This document shows positions 15,939 through 22,294 of a stretch of 22,294 bases of DNA, piece after piece. The notes under the pieces were generated by a model. That model saw only the letters and a list, made by a program, of their open reading frames with translations, made no database searches and was not told the DNA's origin. Location of the stretch: NCBI GenBank assembly GCA_040755215.1, contig JBFMBG010000059.1, positions 1-22,294 of the forward strand. Reading direction: 5' to 3'. The stretch comes from JAIMBK01 sp040755215 (lineage in GTDB: Bacteria; Bacillota; Desulfotomaculia; Desulfotomaculales; Nap2-2B). Numbering within the stretch: position 1 is the first letter of the stretch; the number at the start of each line of letters is the position of its first letter. The translations under genes and the position numbers were made by a program.

Positions 15939-17054
15939 TTAAATTAATTCGCTCAGGGGGGTATACGGTAAACCTAAGGATTCAGCCAAAGCCTGATGAG
16001 TTATTTTGCCGTCAAGCACATTTACGCCGCGAGCCAGCGCAAGGTCCTCCCGGACTGCCTGAACCAAACCTTTGTTGGCCAGTTCCAGGGCATAGGGTAG
16101 AGTGACGTTGGTCAGGGCAAAAGTGGAAGTACGCGCGACCACGCTGGGAATGTTTGCTACCGCGTAGTGGATGACGCCGTGTTTGACGTAAACGGGATTG
16201 CTGTGCGTGGTCGGCCGCTCGATCGTTTCCACGCAGCCACCCTGGTCGATCGAGACATCGACAATTACCGAGCCGGACGGCATGGTCTTGACCAGATCTT
16301 CGGTCAGCAGCTTGGGGGCCCGGGCACCCGGGATCAGCACCGCCCCAATCACCAGATCTGCCTCCTTGATCACCTCCTTTAAGTTATACAGATTAGACAT
16401 GTAAGTCTTCACCCGTCCGCCAAAAATGTCGTCCAGATAGCGTAACCGGTCAGCGCTTTTCTCAAAAATGGTTACTTCCGCGCCCATACCCACGGCTACT
16501 TTGGCTGCGTTGGTACCTACCGTCCCGCCGCCGATGATCACGACTTTGCCGGGCAATACACCTGGAACACCGCCGAGCAGTACCCCGCGGCCGCCTTGCT
16601 GTTTTTCCAGGAAATGCGCACCAATCTGGATGGAGAGGCGGCCGGCCACTTCGCTCATGGGCATAAGCAACGGCAAAGTACCTTGCCTGGTCTGAATGGT
16701 TTCGTAAGCCACTCCGGCTATTTTTTTGGCCAGTAAGACCCTGGTTAATTGCGGCTGCGGAGCCAGGTGCAGGTAAGTAAACAACAATTGTCCTTCCCTC
16801 AGCAGAGGGTATTCCTCAGGGAGGGGTTCTTTCACTTTCATGATCATGTCCGCCTGTTCGTATACGTCTTTTGCCGACGGCAGCACCCGGGCGCCGGCAG
16901 CCGCGTAATCGTCGTCGGCGATTCCGCTGCCCAGACCGGCGCCGGCTTCCACGATCACCTGGTGACCGCCGGCAAGTAAGTCCTTGACCCCGGCCGGGGT
17001 GATGCCTACCCGGTATTCGTTATCTTTGATTTCTTTCGGTATCCCGATGATCAT
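15939..17054 (-). CDS. ald: Alanine dehydrogenase
   Basis: NAD-dependent enzyme converting L-alanine to pyruvate and ammonia. Recognised by the N-terminal GIPKEIKDNEYRVGITP, substrate residues in FTYLHLAPQPQL, MPMSEVAGRLSIQIGAHFL, the NAD-binding VVIIGGGTVGTNAAKVAVGMGA and the C-terminal HYAVANIPSVVARTSTFALTN. Length (371 residues) is normal. ATG 17054 is preferred, with AGGGTGG five bases upstream, over a GTG three codons earlier. It lies 15 bases after the aminotransferase gene. In this operon it most likely reoxidises the alanine made when pyruvate accepts the amino group of beta-alanine, releasing ammonia and NADH. Confidence 0.95.
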   Translation of the reverse strand: MIIGIPKEIKDNEYRVGITPAGVKDLLAGGHQVIVEAGAGLGSGIADDDYAAAGARVLPSAKDVYEQADMIMKVKEPLPEEYPLLREGQLLFTYLHLAPQPQLTRVLLAKKIAGVAYETIQTRQGTLPLLMPMSEVAGRLSIQIGAHFLEKQQGGRGVLLGGVPGVLPGKVVIIGGGTVGTNAAKVAVGMGAEVTIFEKSADRLRYLDDIFGGRVKTYMSNLYNLKEVIKEADLVIGAVLIPGARAPKLLTEDLVKTMPSGSVIVDVSIDQGGCVETIERPTTHSNPVYVKHGVIHYAVANIPSVVARTSTFALTNVTLPYALELANKGLVQAVREDLALARGVNVLDGKITHQALAESLGLPYTPLSELI

Positions 17055-17069
17055 TACTACCACCCTGAT

Positions 17070-18362
17070 TTAAATTTTTAACTTCTGAACAACTGTCTGG
17101 AAGGAGTTATCCAATATTTCCACCGCCTGGTCAACGTCGGCTTTTGTAATGGTCATCGGCGGGCTGATCCGGATAACGTTGTTGAAAAGCCCTCCTTTGC
17201 CGATCAATAGCCTCTGTTTCCGGGTTTCCTCAAAGAGCTCCAGGACAACATGCGGAGCCGGTTGTTTATTTTCCCCGACTATTTCAAGTGCCTGCATTAA
17301 ACCCATCCCGCGGACGTCCCCAATCAACGAATACTTTTCTTTGAGCGCTGCTAACTTTTCCCGTAGGTAGTTACCGACAATTAAACAGTTGGAAACAAGG
17401 TTTTCTTCTTCGATTACTTCCAGAGTAGCGAGAGCCGCGGCCATGGTAACGGGGTTTCCCCCAAACGTAGATATTGTAGAGCCTTTGATACTATCGGCCA
17501 CCTCCGGCGTGGCAATAGTAACCCCGATTGGCAAGCCGTTTGCCGCCCCTTTCGCGAAGGTCATGATCTCCGGCTGGATGCCGTAATGCTCAATTCCAAA
17601 CATCTTTCCGGTTCTTCCCCAGCCGGTCTGGACTTCGTCGATAATCATGATGCCGCCGTATTTACGCACGATCCCTTCCACAACTTGAAAATATTCCTTG
17701 GGAGGGGTAATAAAACCGCCAACCCCTTGAATCGGCTCAGCAAAAAAACCGGCTATTTTTCCGGAAGTAGTCGTTAGAATCAGGTCTTCAACGTCACGGG
17801 CGCATTTTAAATCACAGGCCGGGTAGGACAGGCCGAATGCGCAACGGTAACAATAGGCATTTAAAGCGTGTTTGATTCCCGCTATGTGAGTGCCGCCCAG
17901 CCGCCACCCCGAATGAGCCGTCAACGTCATGGCGAGCATGGATCTCCCGCTATACCCGTGCCTCAGAGCAACCAGCTCGGTGCACCGGGTATATAATTGA
18001 GCCAGCAAGACCGCGGTTTCATTGGCCTCGGTTCCGGAGGAAGTAAAAAAGCACTTCTGCAAACGGCCGGGGGTTATTTCGGCCAGTTTTTCCGCGTAAT
18101 TAACCATGTTCTCGGTTTGATACAAGGTGGAAACATGCACCAGCTTGCCGACCTGCTCCTGCAAGCGGGCAGTGACTTTTGGGTGGGCGTGCCCGATACT
18201 GATCGTTACAATCCCGCCAAAAAAGTCCAGGTACTCGTTACCATCGATGTCATACAGGTACTTTCCTTTGCCGGAAACGAGCACGAGGGGTTCCCGGTAA
18301 TAATTGGCCACCGAGGGAAAAAGATATTCCTTATGTTTTCGAAGCACTTCTTCCTTTTTCAC
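17070..18362 (-). CDS. Class III PLP aminotransferase, probably beta-alanine:pyruvate
   Basis: Fold type I pyridoxal phosphate enzyme. Visible marks are YLDFFGGIVTISIGHAHPKV, the PLP phosphate loop TSSGTEANETA, the cofactor aspartate in MIIDEVQTGWGRTGKMFG, and the Schiff-base lysine in MTFAKGAANGLPIG. It resembles the AGXT2/beta-alanine-pyruvate group; by context it should turn beta-alanine (or beta-aminoisobutyrate) into malonate semialdehyde. The frame extends back to a TTG at 18419, but GGGAGGT lies nine bases before the GTG at 18362, giving a 430-residue protein starting MKKEEVLRKH. The chosen start also removes an overlap with the upstream ferritin-like gene. A cysteine-rich patch, CYRCAFGLSYPACDLKC, is seen in related enzymes. 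Exact donor and acceptor cannot be fixed from sequence. Confidence 0.9.
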   Translation of the reverse strand: MKKEEVLRKHKEYLFPSVANYYREPLVLVSGKGKYLYDIDGNEYLDFFGGIVTISIGHAHPKVTARLQEQVGKLVHVSTLYQTENMVNYAEKLAEITPGRLQKCFFTSSGTEANETAVLLAQLYTRCTELVALRHGYSGRSMLAMTLTAHSGWRLGGTHIAGIKHALNAYCYRCAFGLSYPACDLKCARDVEDLILTTTSGKIAGFFAEPIQGVGGFITPPKEYFQVVEGIVRKYGGIMIIDEVQTGWGRTGKMFGIEHYGIQPEIMTFAKGAANGLPIGVTIATPEVADSIKGSTISTFGGNPVTMAAALATLEVIEEENLVSNCLIVGNYLREKLAALKEKYSLIGDVRGMGLMQALEIVGENKQPAPHVVLELFEETRKQRLLIGKGGLFNNVIRISPPMTITKADVDQAVEILDNSFQTVVQKLKI

Positions 18363-18400
18363 TGGATAGCTACCTCCCCCAGTTATATTCCGCACTGTTT

Positions 18401-18856
18401 TTATTTGCTTTCCAGGCAACTGCCTTCATATAAAGACATTAACTTTAGTTTTCTATTGTTTCTCTTGCGCGCGATAAGAAAAAAAACTTGCGGAATGTCT
18501 GCCAGTAACGATTTTGATTGTTCCGCTGCGGCCAGGTAAAAGTTGCTTATCTTTTCTTCCATTTCGATTGCCTTTTGAAGGGCATCACAATAAGCGGGAT
18601 TTTCTTTAAGAGTTACATTAAAAGTGTAATCTTCCTTGCTGAGGTCAAAGGCAAAACAACCCTCGATAGCATCCGTGATCACCCCGTAATATGCTCTTTC
18701 GATTTGCTTAATGTTCTTCAGATTTTCTTTCGCTAAAGAGAGGAAGAAGTCACCATCCGGCATGTCCATCTTTGCTAAACCTTCATAATAATCAGCTGAA
18801 TTTTTTTCCAGCTCCTTAGCGAAAGTAACGATTGCCGAGGAAGTATTTAACCTCAT
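18401..18856 (-). CDS. Ferritin-like (rubrerythrin-type) helical protein, metal sites degenerate
   Basis: A 151-residue, mostly helical protein with the spacing of a four-helix ferritin-like bundle: AIVTFAKELEKNSADYYEGLA, KENLKNIKQIERAYY, ALQKAIEMEEKISNFYLAAAEQ and FFLIARKRNNRKLKLMSLYE. In rubrerythrins and similar proteins the second and fourth helices carry ExxH; here these positions look like KN and RKRNNRK, so a di-iron centre is probably incomplete. ATG 18856 is preferred, with GGAGG nine bases upstream; the upstream extension to 18880 overlaps the dehydrogenase gene. It lies between the semialdehyde dehydrogenase and the aminotransferase with gaps of 14 and 38 bases, so it is co-transcribed. 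Function is unknown; protection of the oxygen-sensitive enzymes or a structural role are guesses. Confidence 0.65.
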   Translation of the reverse strand: MRLNTSSAIVTFAKELEKNSADYYEGLAKMDMPDGDFFLSLAKENLKNIKQIERAYYGVITDAIEGCFAFDLSKEDYTFNVTLKENPAYCDALQKAIEMEEKISNFYLAAAEQSKSLLADIPQVFFLIARKRNNRKLKLMSLYEGSCLESK

Positions 18857-18870
18857 TTTGTTGCTCCTCC

Positions 18871-20358
18871 CTAAAACCACCTTTGGATAATCACTTTACT
18901 TTCGGTGAAGAAGCGAATCACTTCCTGTCCCTGGGCATGTAAGATTCCGTAGAACGAATCTTTCATCCCCCCAAACGGGAAAAATGCCATCGGTGCCACT
19001 ATGCCGATGTTAATACCAACATTACCGCTGGCTATCCGGTATTGAAACTCCCTTGCGTTTTTACCATTGGAAGTGAAGATTGCGGCGCTGTTCCCAAACC
19101 GGCTGGCGTTGCTCATGTTTATCGCTTCGTCTAAATTTTTCGCTCTCATAATGCTCATTACCGGCCCGAAAATTTCCTCGCTGCCAATCTTCATATCCGG
19201 CGTAACATTGCTGAAAATAGTGGGTCCTAAAAAGCAATTATCGGGATAACCACCCTTGATCTTTACTTTCCTGCCGTCAAGCAGCAGTTTTGCACCTTGC
19301 TGCACGCCGCTTTCTATGTAACCGACTACTCTTTCCTTTTTTCCCTGGTCACGCAGGGGACCCATCTGAACCGCCTCATCGAGCCCGTATCCAACTACTA
19401 TTTTGCTAGCCGCGTCGACTAACCCATCGACAAAATCATTATAGAATCCGTCGTCTTCGCCGACGATAACCAGGTTGGCTCCCGCCAGGCAGCGCTGCCC
19501 GGTATTGCCGAAGAAAGAAGACATGAGGGCCGGGATAGTATTTTCGACGTTGCAGTCGGGCAGCACAATTAAAAAGTTCTTCGCCTCCCCGTTGGCGATG
19601 CACCTTTTGCCTGTTTTTCCGCACATTTCGTAGATATATTTAGCTATTGGGGTTGAACCGACAAACCCAATTCCAACAATATCGGGATGCCCTAACATGG
19701 CCGAAACAACTTCTCTTCCCCCATTGACCACGTTCCACACACCCGGCGGGAAACCCGCCTCTTCGACCAATTCGGCAAGCTTCATTTGACTGATGGGATC
19801 TTCGCTGGAGGGTTTGATCACAACACAATTTCCCGTAGCCACGGCATACGGTGCAAACCAAAGCGGAACCATAAAGGGAAAGTTATAAGGGGCGATTATC
19901 CCAAAGACTCCCAACGGCTGGCGGATTACATACTCGTCTATACCCGCAGCGACATCTTCCAGATTGTAACCCATCATCAGGCTGGGGATTCCACAGGCAA
20001 CTTCAACATTTTCAATCCCGCGCCTGGTTTCTCCGCGCGCTTCATCAATCACTTTGCCATGTTCCTGGGTTTGGATTCTGCTTAGTTCCTCAAAGTTTTC
20101 CTCCAACAATTCTTTTAACCGGAAAAGACACCTTACTCTGGCGACCGGCGGCGTTGTCCGCCATTCGGAAAAAGCTTCTTTAGCTGCTTTTACAGCATCA
20201 TTTAACTCCTGTCCGGTGGAAATCGGCACTTTACCGATTACTTTACAAGTGGCTGGATTGACGACATCGCGAATCTCTCCGGTAGATTCAACCCATTCTC
20301 CGTTAATGTAATTTTTAACTATTTGTACTTCTTTAATTGGTTCTTCCAGGATAGACAT
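18871..20358 (-). CDS. mmsA: (Methyl)malonate-semialdehyde dehydrogenase, CoA-acylating
   Basis: Aldehyde dehydrogenase of the MmsA/IolA group that oxidises malonate or methylmalonate semialdehyde to acetyl-CoA or propionyl-CoA with loss of CO2. Evidence: KNYINGEWVESTG start, GIIAPYNFPFMVPLWFAPYA, GFVGSTPIAKYIY, the catalytic cysteine in FFGNTGQRCLAG, EEIFGPVMSIMRA and the end PFGGMKDSFYGILHAQG, all features of this group; the general-base glutamate of ordinary aldehyde dehydrogenases is replaced by the GEAKNF segment, as in MmsA. Length 495 is normal. ATG 20358 has GGGGGA six bases upstream. It is the first gene of the pyrimidine operon and its last enzymatic step, giving the energy-yielding CoA ester. 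It ends in TAG. Confidence 0.93.
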   Translation of the reverse strand: MSILEEPIKEVQIVKNYINGEWVESTGEIRDVVNPATCKVIGKVPISTGQELNDAVKAAKEAFSEWRTTPPVARVRCLFRLKELLEENFEELSRIQTQEHGKVIDEARGETRRGIENVEVACGIPSLMMGYNLEDVAAGIDEYVIRQPLGVFGIIAPYNFPFMVPLWFAPYAVATGNCVVIKPSSEDPISQMKLAELVEEAGFPPGVWNVVNGGREVVSAMLGHPDIVGIGFVGSTPIAKYIYEMCGKTGKRCIANGEAKNFLIVLPDCNVENTIPALMSSFFGNTGQRCLAGANLVIVGEDDGFYNDFVDGLVDAASKIVVGYGLDEAVQMGPLRDQGKKERVVGYIESGVQQGAKLLLDGRKVKIKGGYPDNCFLGPTIFSNVTPDMKIGSEEIFGPVMSIMRAKNLDEAINMSNASRFGNSAAIFTSNGKNAREFQYRIASGNVGINIGIVAPMAFFPFGGMKDSFYGILHAQGQEVIRFFTESKVIIQRWF

Positions 20359-20411
20359 TCGTTTTCCCCCGTTTCTTCAAGGAAGATTAAGAATTGTACA
20401 TATTACCCGTA

Positions 20412-20439
20412 TTTATAAACATTGTTTTTAAGATTTCAG
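20412..20439 (-). promoter_or_regulatory. Candidate sigma-A promoter of the pyrimidine operon
   Basis: On the minus strand, CTGAAA (20439-20434) and TATAAA (20417-20412) are separated by 16 bases and would start transcription near 20405, leaving a leader of about 47 bases before mmsA. Matches to consensus are only moderate. The tandem repeats at 20424-20453 overlap the -35 box, as expected for an operator. No GG-N10-GC sigma-54 pattern occurs in this region. Confidence 0.4.
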
Positions 20440-20453
20440 TTTTTTAGATTTCA
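20424..20453. repeat. Two tandem 15-bp repeats, possible operator
   Basis: GTTTTTAAGATTTCA (20424-20438) is followed directly by GTTTTTTAGATTTCA (20439-20453), one mismatch, with a weaker third copy around 20459-20472. They sit over the candidate -35 box of the operon. The core TTAAGATT resembles the TTAAGAATCT copies upstream of preA. Confidence 0.45.
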
Positions 20454-20530
20454 CCATCGTTCTAAAGATTCAATTTTTCCGATACCTTAACACCCCCTTG
20501 GAAAACCTTACTAACACGGAAATCCCCCGA

Positions 20531-20562
20531 TAAAAATCAAAAAAGACCATGTTTACATGGCC
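20531..20562 (-). terminator. Rho-independent terminator, minus strand
   Basis: In minus-strand RNA, GGCCAUG and CAUGGUC form a 7-bp stem (one G-U pair) with a UAAA loop, followed by UUUUUUGAUUUUU. It would stop transcripts arriving from the truncated gene and the CRISPR array before they enter the pyrimidine operon. Confidence 0.75.
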
Positions 20563-20663
20563 TTTCTCGAATACTCAAATACTCCCGGGAAAAATTCCCG
20601 TGCCGGATTATTTAGTTAAATATAAGCTAACAGTTTGGATTTTATGTGTAAAGAAAAAATCGG

Positions 20664-20923
20664 CTAGCAGTTATTTTTGGGGTGCGAACGGTCAGTACTG
20701 GGGTATGAACGGTCCGTCCCAAAAAGTTCTTTAATGGCTTGCGACCGCAAACCGCCAAAAGGCATGCCCTTTTCCATCATCTCGCCTATGTCGATGACCT
20801 TTACCCCTTCGGGCAGCCGGAAGAGTTCTTCGGGCTGCGGGCCGACGTGCAGCTCTTTGAATTCCACCACAACCTTGCCGCCGTCAGGAGAGATGGTTTC
20901 CACCCTGGCGGGGACCGCGAGAA
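20664..20923 (-). pseudogene. 3' fragment of a lipoprotein-like (DUF4412/LolA-like) gene abutting the array
   Basis: Immediately after the last repeat, the minus strand encodes VPARVETISPDGGKVVVEF, KELHVGPQPEELFRLPEGV and KVIDIGEMMEKGMPFGG, the style of the C-terminal strand region of LolA/DUF4412-like lipoproteins, where a basic surface and a final LPxGVK segment are usual. Nothing of the N-terminal part is left: the frame runs straight into CRISPR repeat sequence. The tail ends with a short duplicated unit (TDRSYPS/TDRSHP) before a TAG, perhaps also altered. No start codon or ribosome site is available, so it is a remnant. The family assignment is by eye and moderate. Confidence 0.5.
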
Positions 20924-22294
20924 CTTTCAGTCCCCTTGTCATCGGGGCGATGGCTGCAACGAGGGCTTCGGCTCCGGCGTGCCGCTCGAAGTCCAGGCTT
21001 TCAGTCCCCTTGTCATCGGGGCGATGGCTGCAACGGGGAAGAAAGACGCTAGAAGGGTATTTCCTACCGCCTTTCAGTCCCCTTGTCATCGGGGCGATGG
21101 CTGCAACAGGACGGATTCAAGCAACTCTACGCATGGCTGGAGCTTTCAGTCCCCTTGTCATCGGGGCGATGGCTGCAACGGGGAGTACCGAAAAGATGGA
21201 TTTTCGGTATTGGCCTTTCAGTCCCCTTGTCATCGGGGCGATGGCTGCAACTTTAGGAACAATGGTTTGTTGGCATAGAAGATATAATTTCTTTCAGTCC
21301 CCTTGTCATCGGGGCGATGGCTGCAACTCGCCCACCTGGCCCCTGACATACTGCTCACGAAACTTTCAGTCCCCTTGTCATCGGGGCGATGGCTGCAACT
21401 CTTCGGAGCCGGGTGGTAGCGTAAATTCAAAATACCTTTCAGTCCCCTTGTCATCGGGGCGATGGCTGCAACTTCGAGCATGGCAAGGTATTCAATTTTA
21501 CTACAACTTTCAGTCCCCTTGTCATCGGGGCGATGGCTGCAACTATCTGGTGAAAATTGGGCAGGGGGGGACGGGGTAAATGTCTTTCAGTCCCCTTGTC
21601 ATCGGGGCGATGGCTGCAACAGGTGGCGGGATAGCCTGCCTTGAGGTTAACGACACCTTTCAGTCCCCTTGTCATCGGGGCGATGGCTGCAACCATGACC
21701 CACACGGCGGCGTTCACGATCGGCTCACTTTCAGTCCCCTTGTCATCGGGGCGATGGCTGCAACCGCCGTGTCGGCGTTGGGAGCTACTATGCGGCTTTG
21801 GCTTTCAGTCCCCTTGTCATCGGGGCGATGGCTGCAACCGTGACAAGCTCCAGCAAACCATTGAAGACATAGACTTTCAGTCCCCTTGTCATCGGGGCGA
21901 TGGCTGCAACATTGCCAATATGCTGACTGATTTTGCCAAAGCCCAGCTTTCAGTCCCCTTGTCATCGGGGCGATGGCTGCAACTATACGGGTTGGTGGGC
22001 ATGGGGATGCGCTGTTGCACTTTCAGTCCCCTTGTCATCGGGGCGATGGCTGCAACATCAGTACGACAGAGTCAACCGGGAGGAATGCCTCTTTCAGTCC
22101 CCTTGTCATCGGGGCGATGGCTGCAACAAATGGCTCATCTCTGCCCGGCTGATCGGGAAATTCTTTCAGTCCCCTTGTCATCGGGGCGATGGCTGCAACC
22201 CGGCGACATTGAAGCAACCGGCTACGTATCCGGTGCTTTCAGTCCCCTTGTCATCGGGGCGATGGCTGCAACAATCTGCCATCCAAGAGCCAGT
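20924..22294 (-). CRISPR. CRISPR array: 19 identical 37-bp repeats, 18 full spacers, runs off window
   Basis: The repeat on the plus strand begins CTTTCAGTCCCC and ends GGCTGCAAC, 37 bases, and all 19 copies are identical by eye. Repeat starts are 20924, 20998, 21071, 21143, 21215, 21291, 21363, 21436, 21507, 21584, 21657, 21728, 21802, 21874, 21947, 22020, 22091, 22163 and 22236. Spacers are 34-40 bases, all different, with a 19th cut by the window edge. Read on the minus strand the repeat starts GTTGCAGCC and ends ACTGAAAG, like the ATTGAAAC/G handle of type I and III systems, so transcription is probably right to left with the leader beyond the window. The repeat can form CATCG-CCC-CGATG or CCCC...GGGG hairpins. 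Several spacers are open in one frame. No cas genes are in the window. Plus-strand frames through the array are artefacts of the repeat. Confidence 0.98.

Noticed and set aside
20586..20600. CGGGAA-AAA-TTCCCG hairpin as a terminator
   Set aside because: No T run follows on either strand.
20677..21843. Long plus-strand and minus-strand frames with repeated SPCHRGDGCN or AAIAPMTRGLK peptides
   Set aside because: These are translations of the CRISPR repeat; the peptide repeats follow the 37-bp units.

Overview
The window looks like a chromosome segment from an anaerobic, spore-former-type Firmicute, probably of the Peptococcaceae/Desulfotomaculum-Pelotomaculum kind. This is inferred from strong AGGAGG-type ribosome sites, frequent TTG/GTG starts, a HutP-family regulator, a sigma-54 activator feeding a Liv-type transporter, and a long array with a 37-base repeat of the type I/III kind. 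Almost every real gene from 1.2 to 20.4 kb is on the minus strand, so transcription runs right to left.

Left part (1-9.7 kb): the 3' part of an AT-richer AAA/DUF4143 ATPase gene on the plus strand, then a minus-strand cluster in the order sigma-54 activator, livJ-like lipoprotein, livH, livM, livG, livF, acyl-CoA ligase. A near-consensus -24/-12 sigma-54 promoter (9639-9655) lies just upstream of the activator, so the whole cluster may be one self-activated operon for uptake and CoA-activation of an organic acid. Two genes of this cluster are broken as written: livM by an in-frame TAG, and the activator by a frameshift in a run of eight A. Between livJ and livH is a 218-bp element with five copies of an 11-bp repeat that can fold in competing ways.

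Middle (9.7-10.8 kb): a gene-poor stretch with a 3' remnant of sfsA, a possible second remnant, and a small Gly/Ala-rich protein gene.

Right part (10.8-20.4 kb): a reductive pyrimidine degradation operon, read from 20.4 kb leftwards: malonate-semialdehyde dehydrogenase, a ferritin-like protein, a class III (beta-alanine type) aminotransferase, alanine dehydrogenase, PreA-type dihydropyrimidine dehydrogenase, beta-ureidopropionase, dihydropyrimidinase, a second nitrilase-family protein whose catalytic cysteine is aspartate, and a HutP-family RNA-binding protein. Together the enzymes would take uracil or thymine through N-carbamoyl-beta-alanine and beta-alanine to (methyl)malonate semialdehyde and acetyl/propionyl-CoA, with alanine dehydrogenase regenerating the pyruvate used as amino acceptor. 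The usual PreT partner of PreA is not in the window. The dead nitrilase plus HutP pair, preceded by a 12-bp perfect hairpin, is the best candidate for an undescribed regulatory module.

Right end (20.5-22.3 kb): a minus-strand terminator, a truncated 3' fragment of a lipoprotein-like gene, and directly abutting it a CRISPR array with 19 identical repeats and 18 complete spacers that runs off the window. No cas genes are present in the window.
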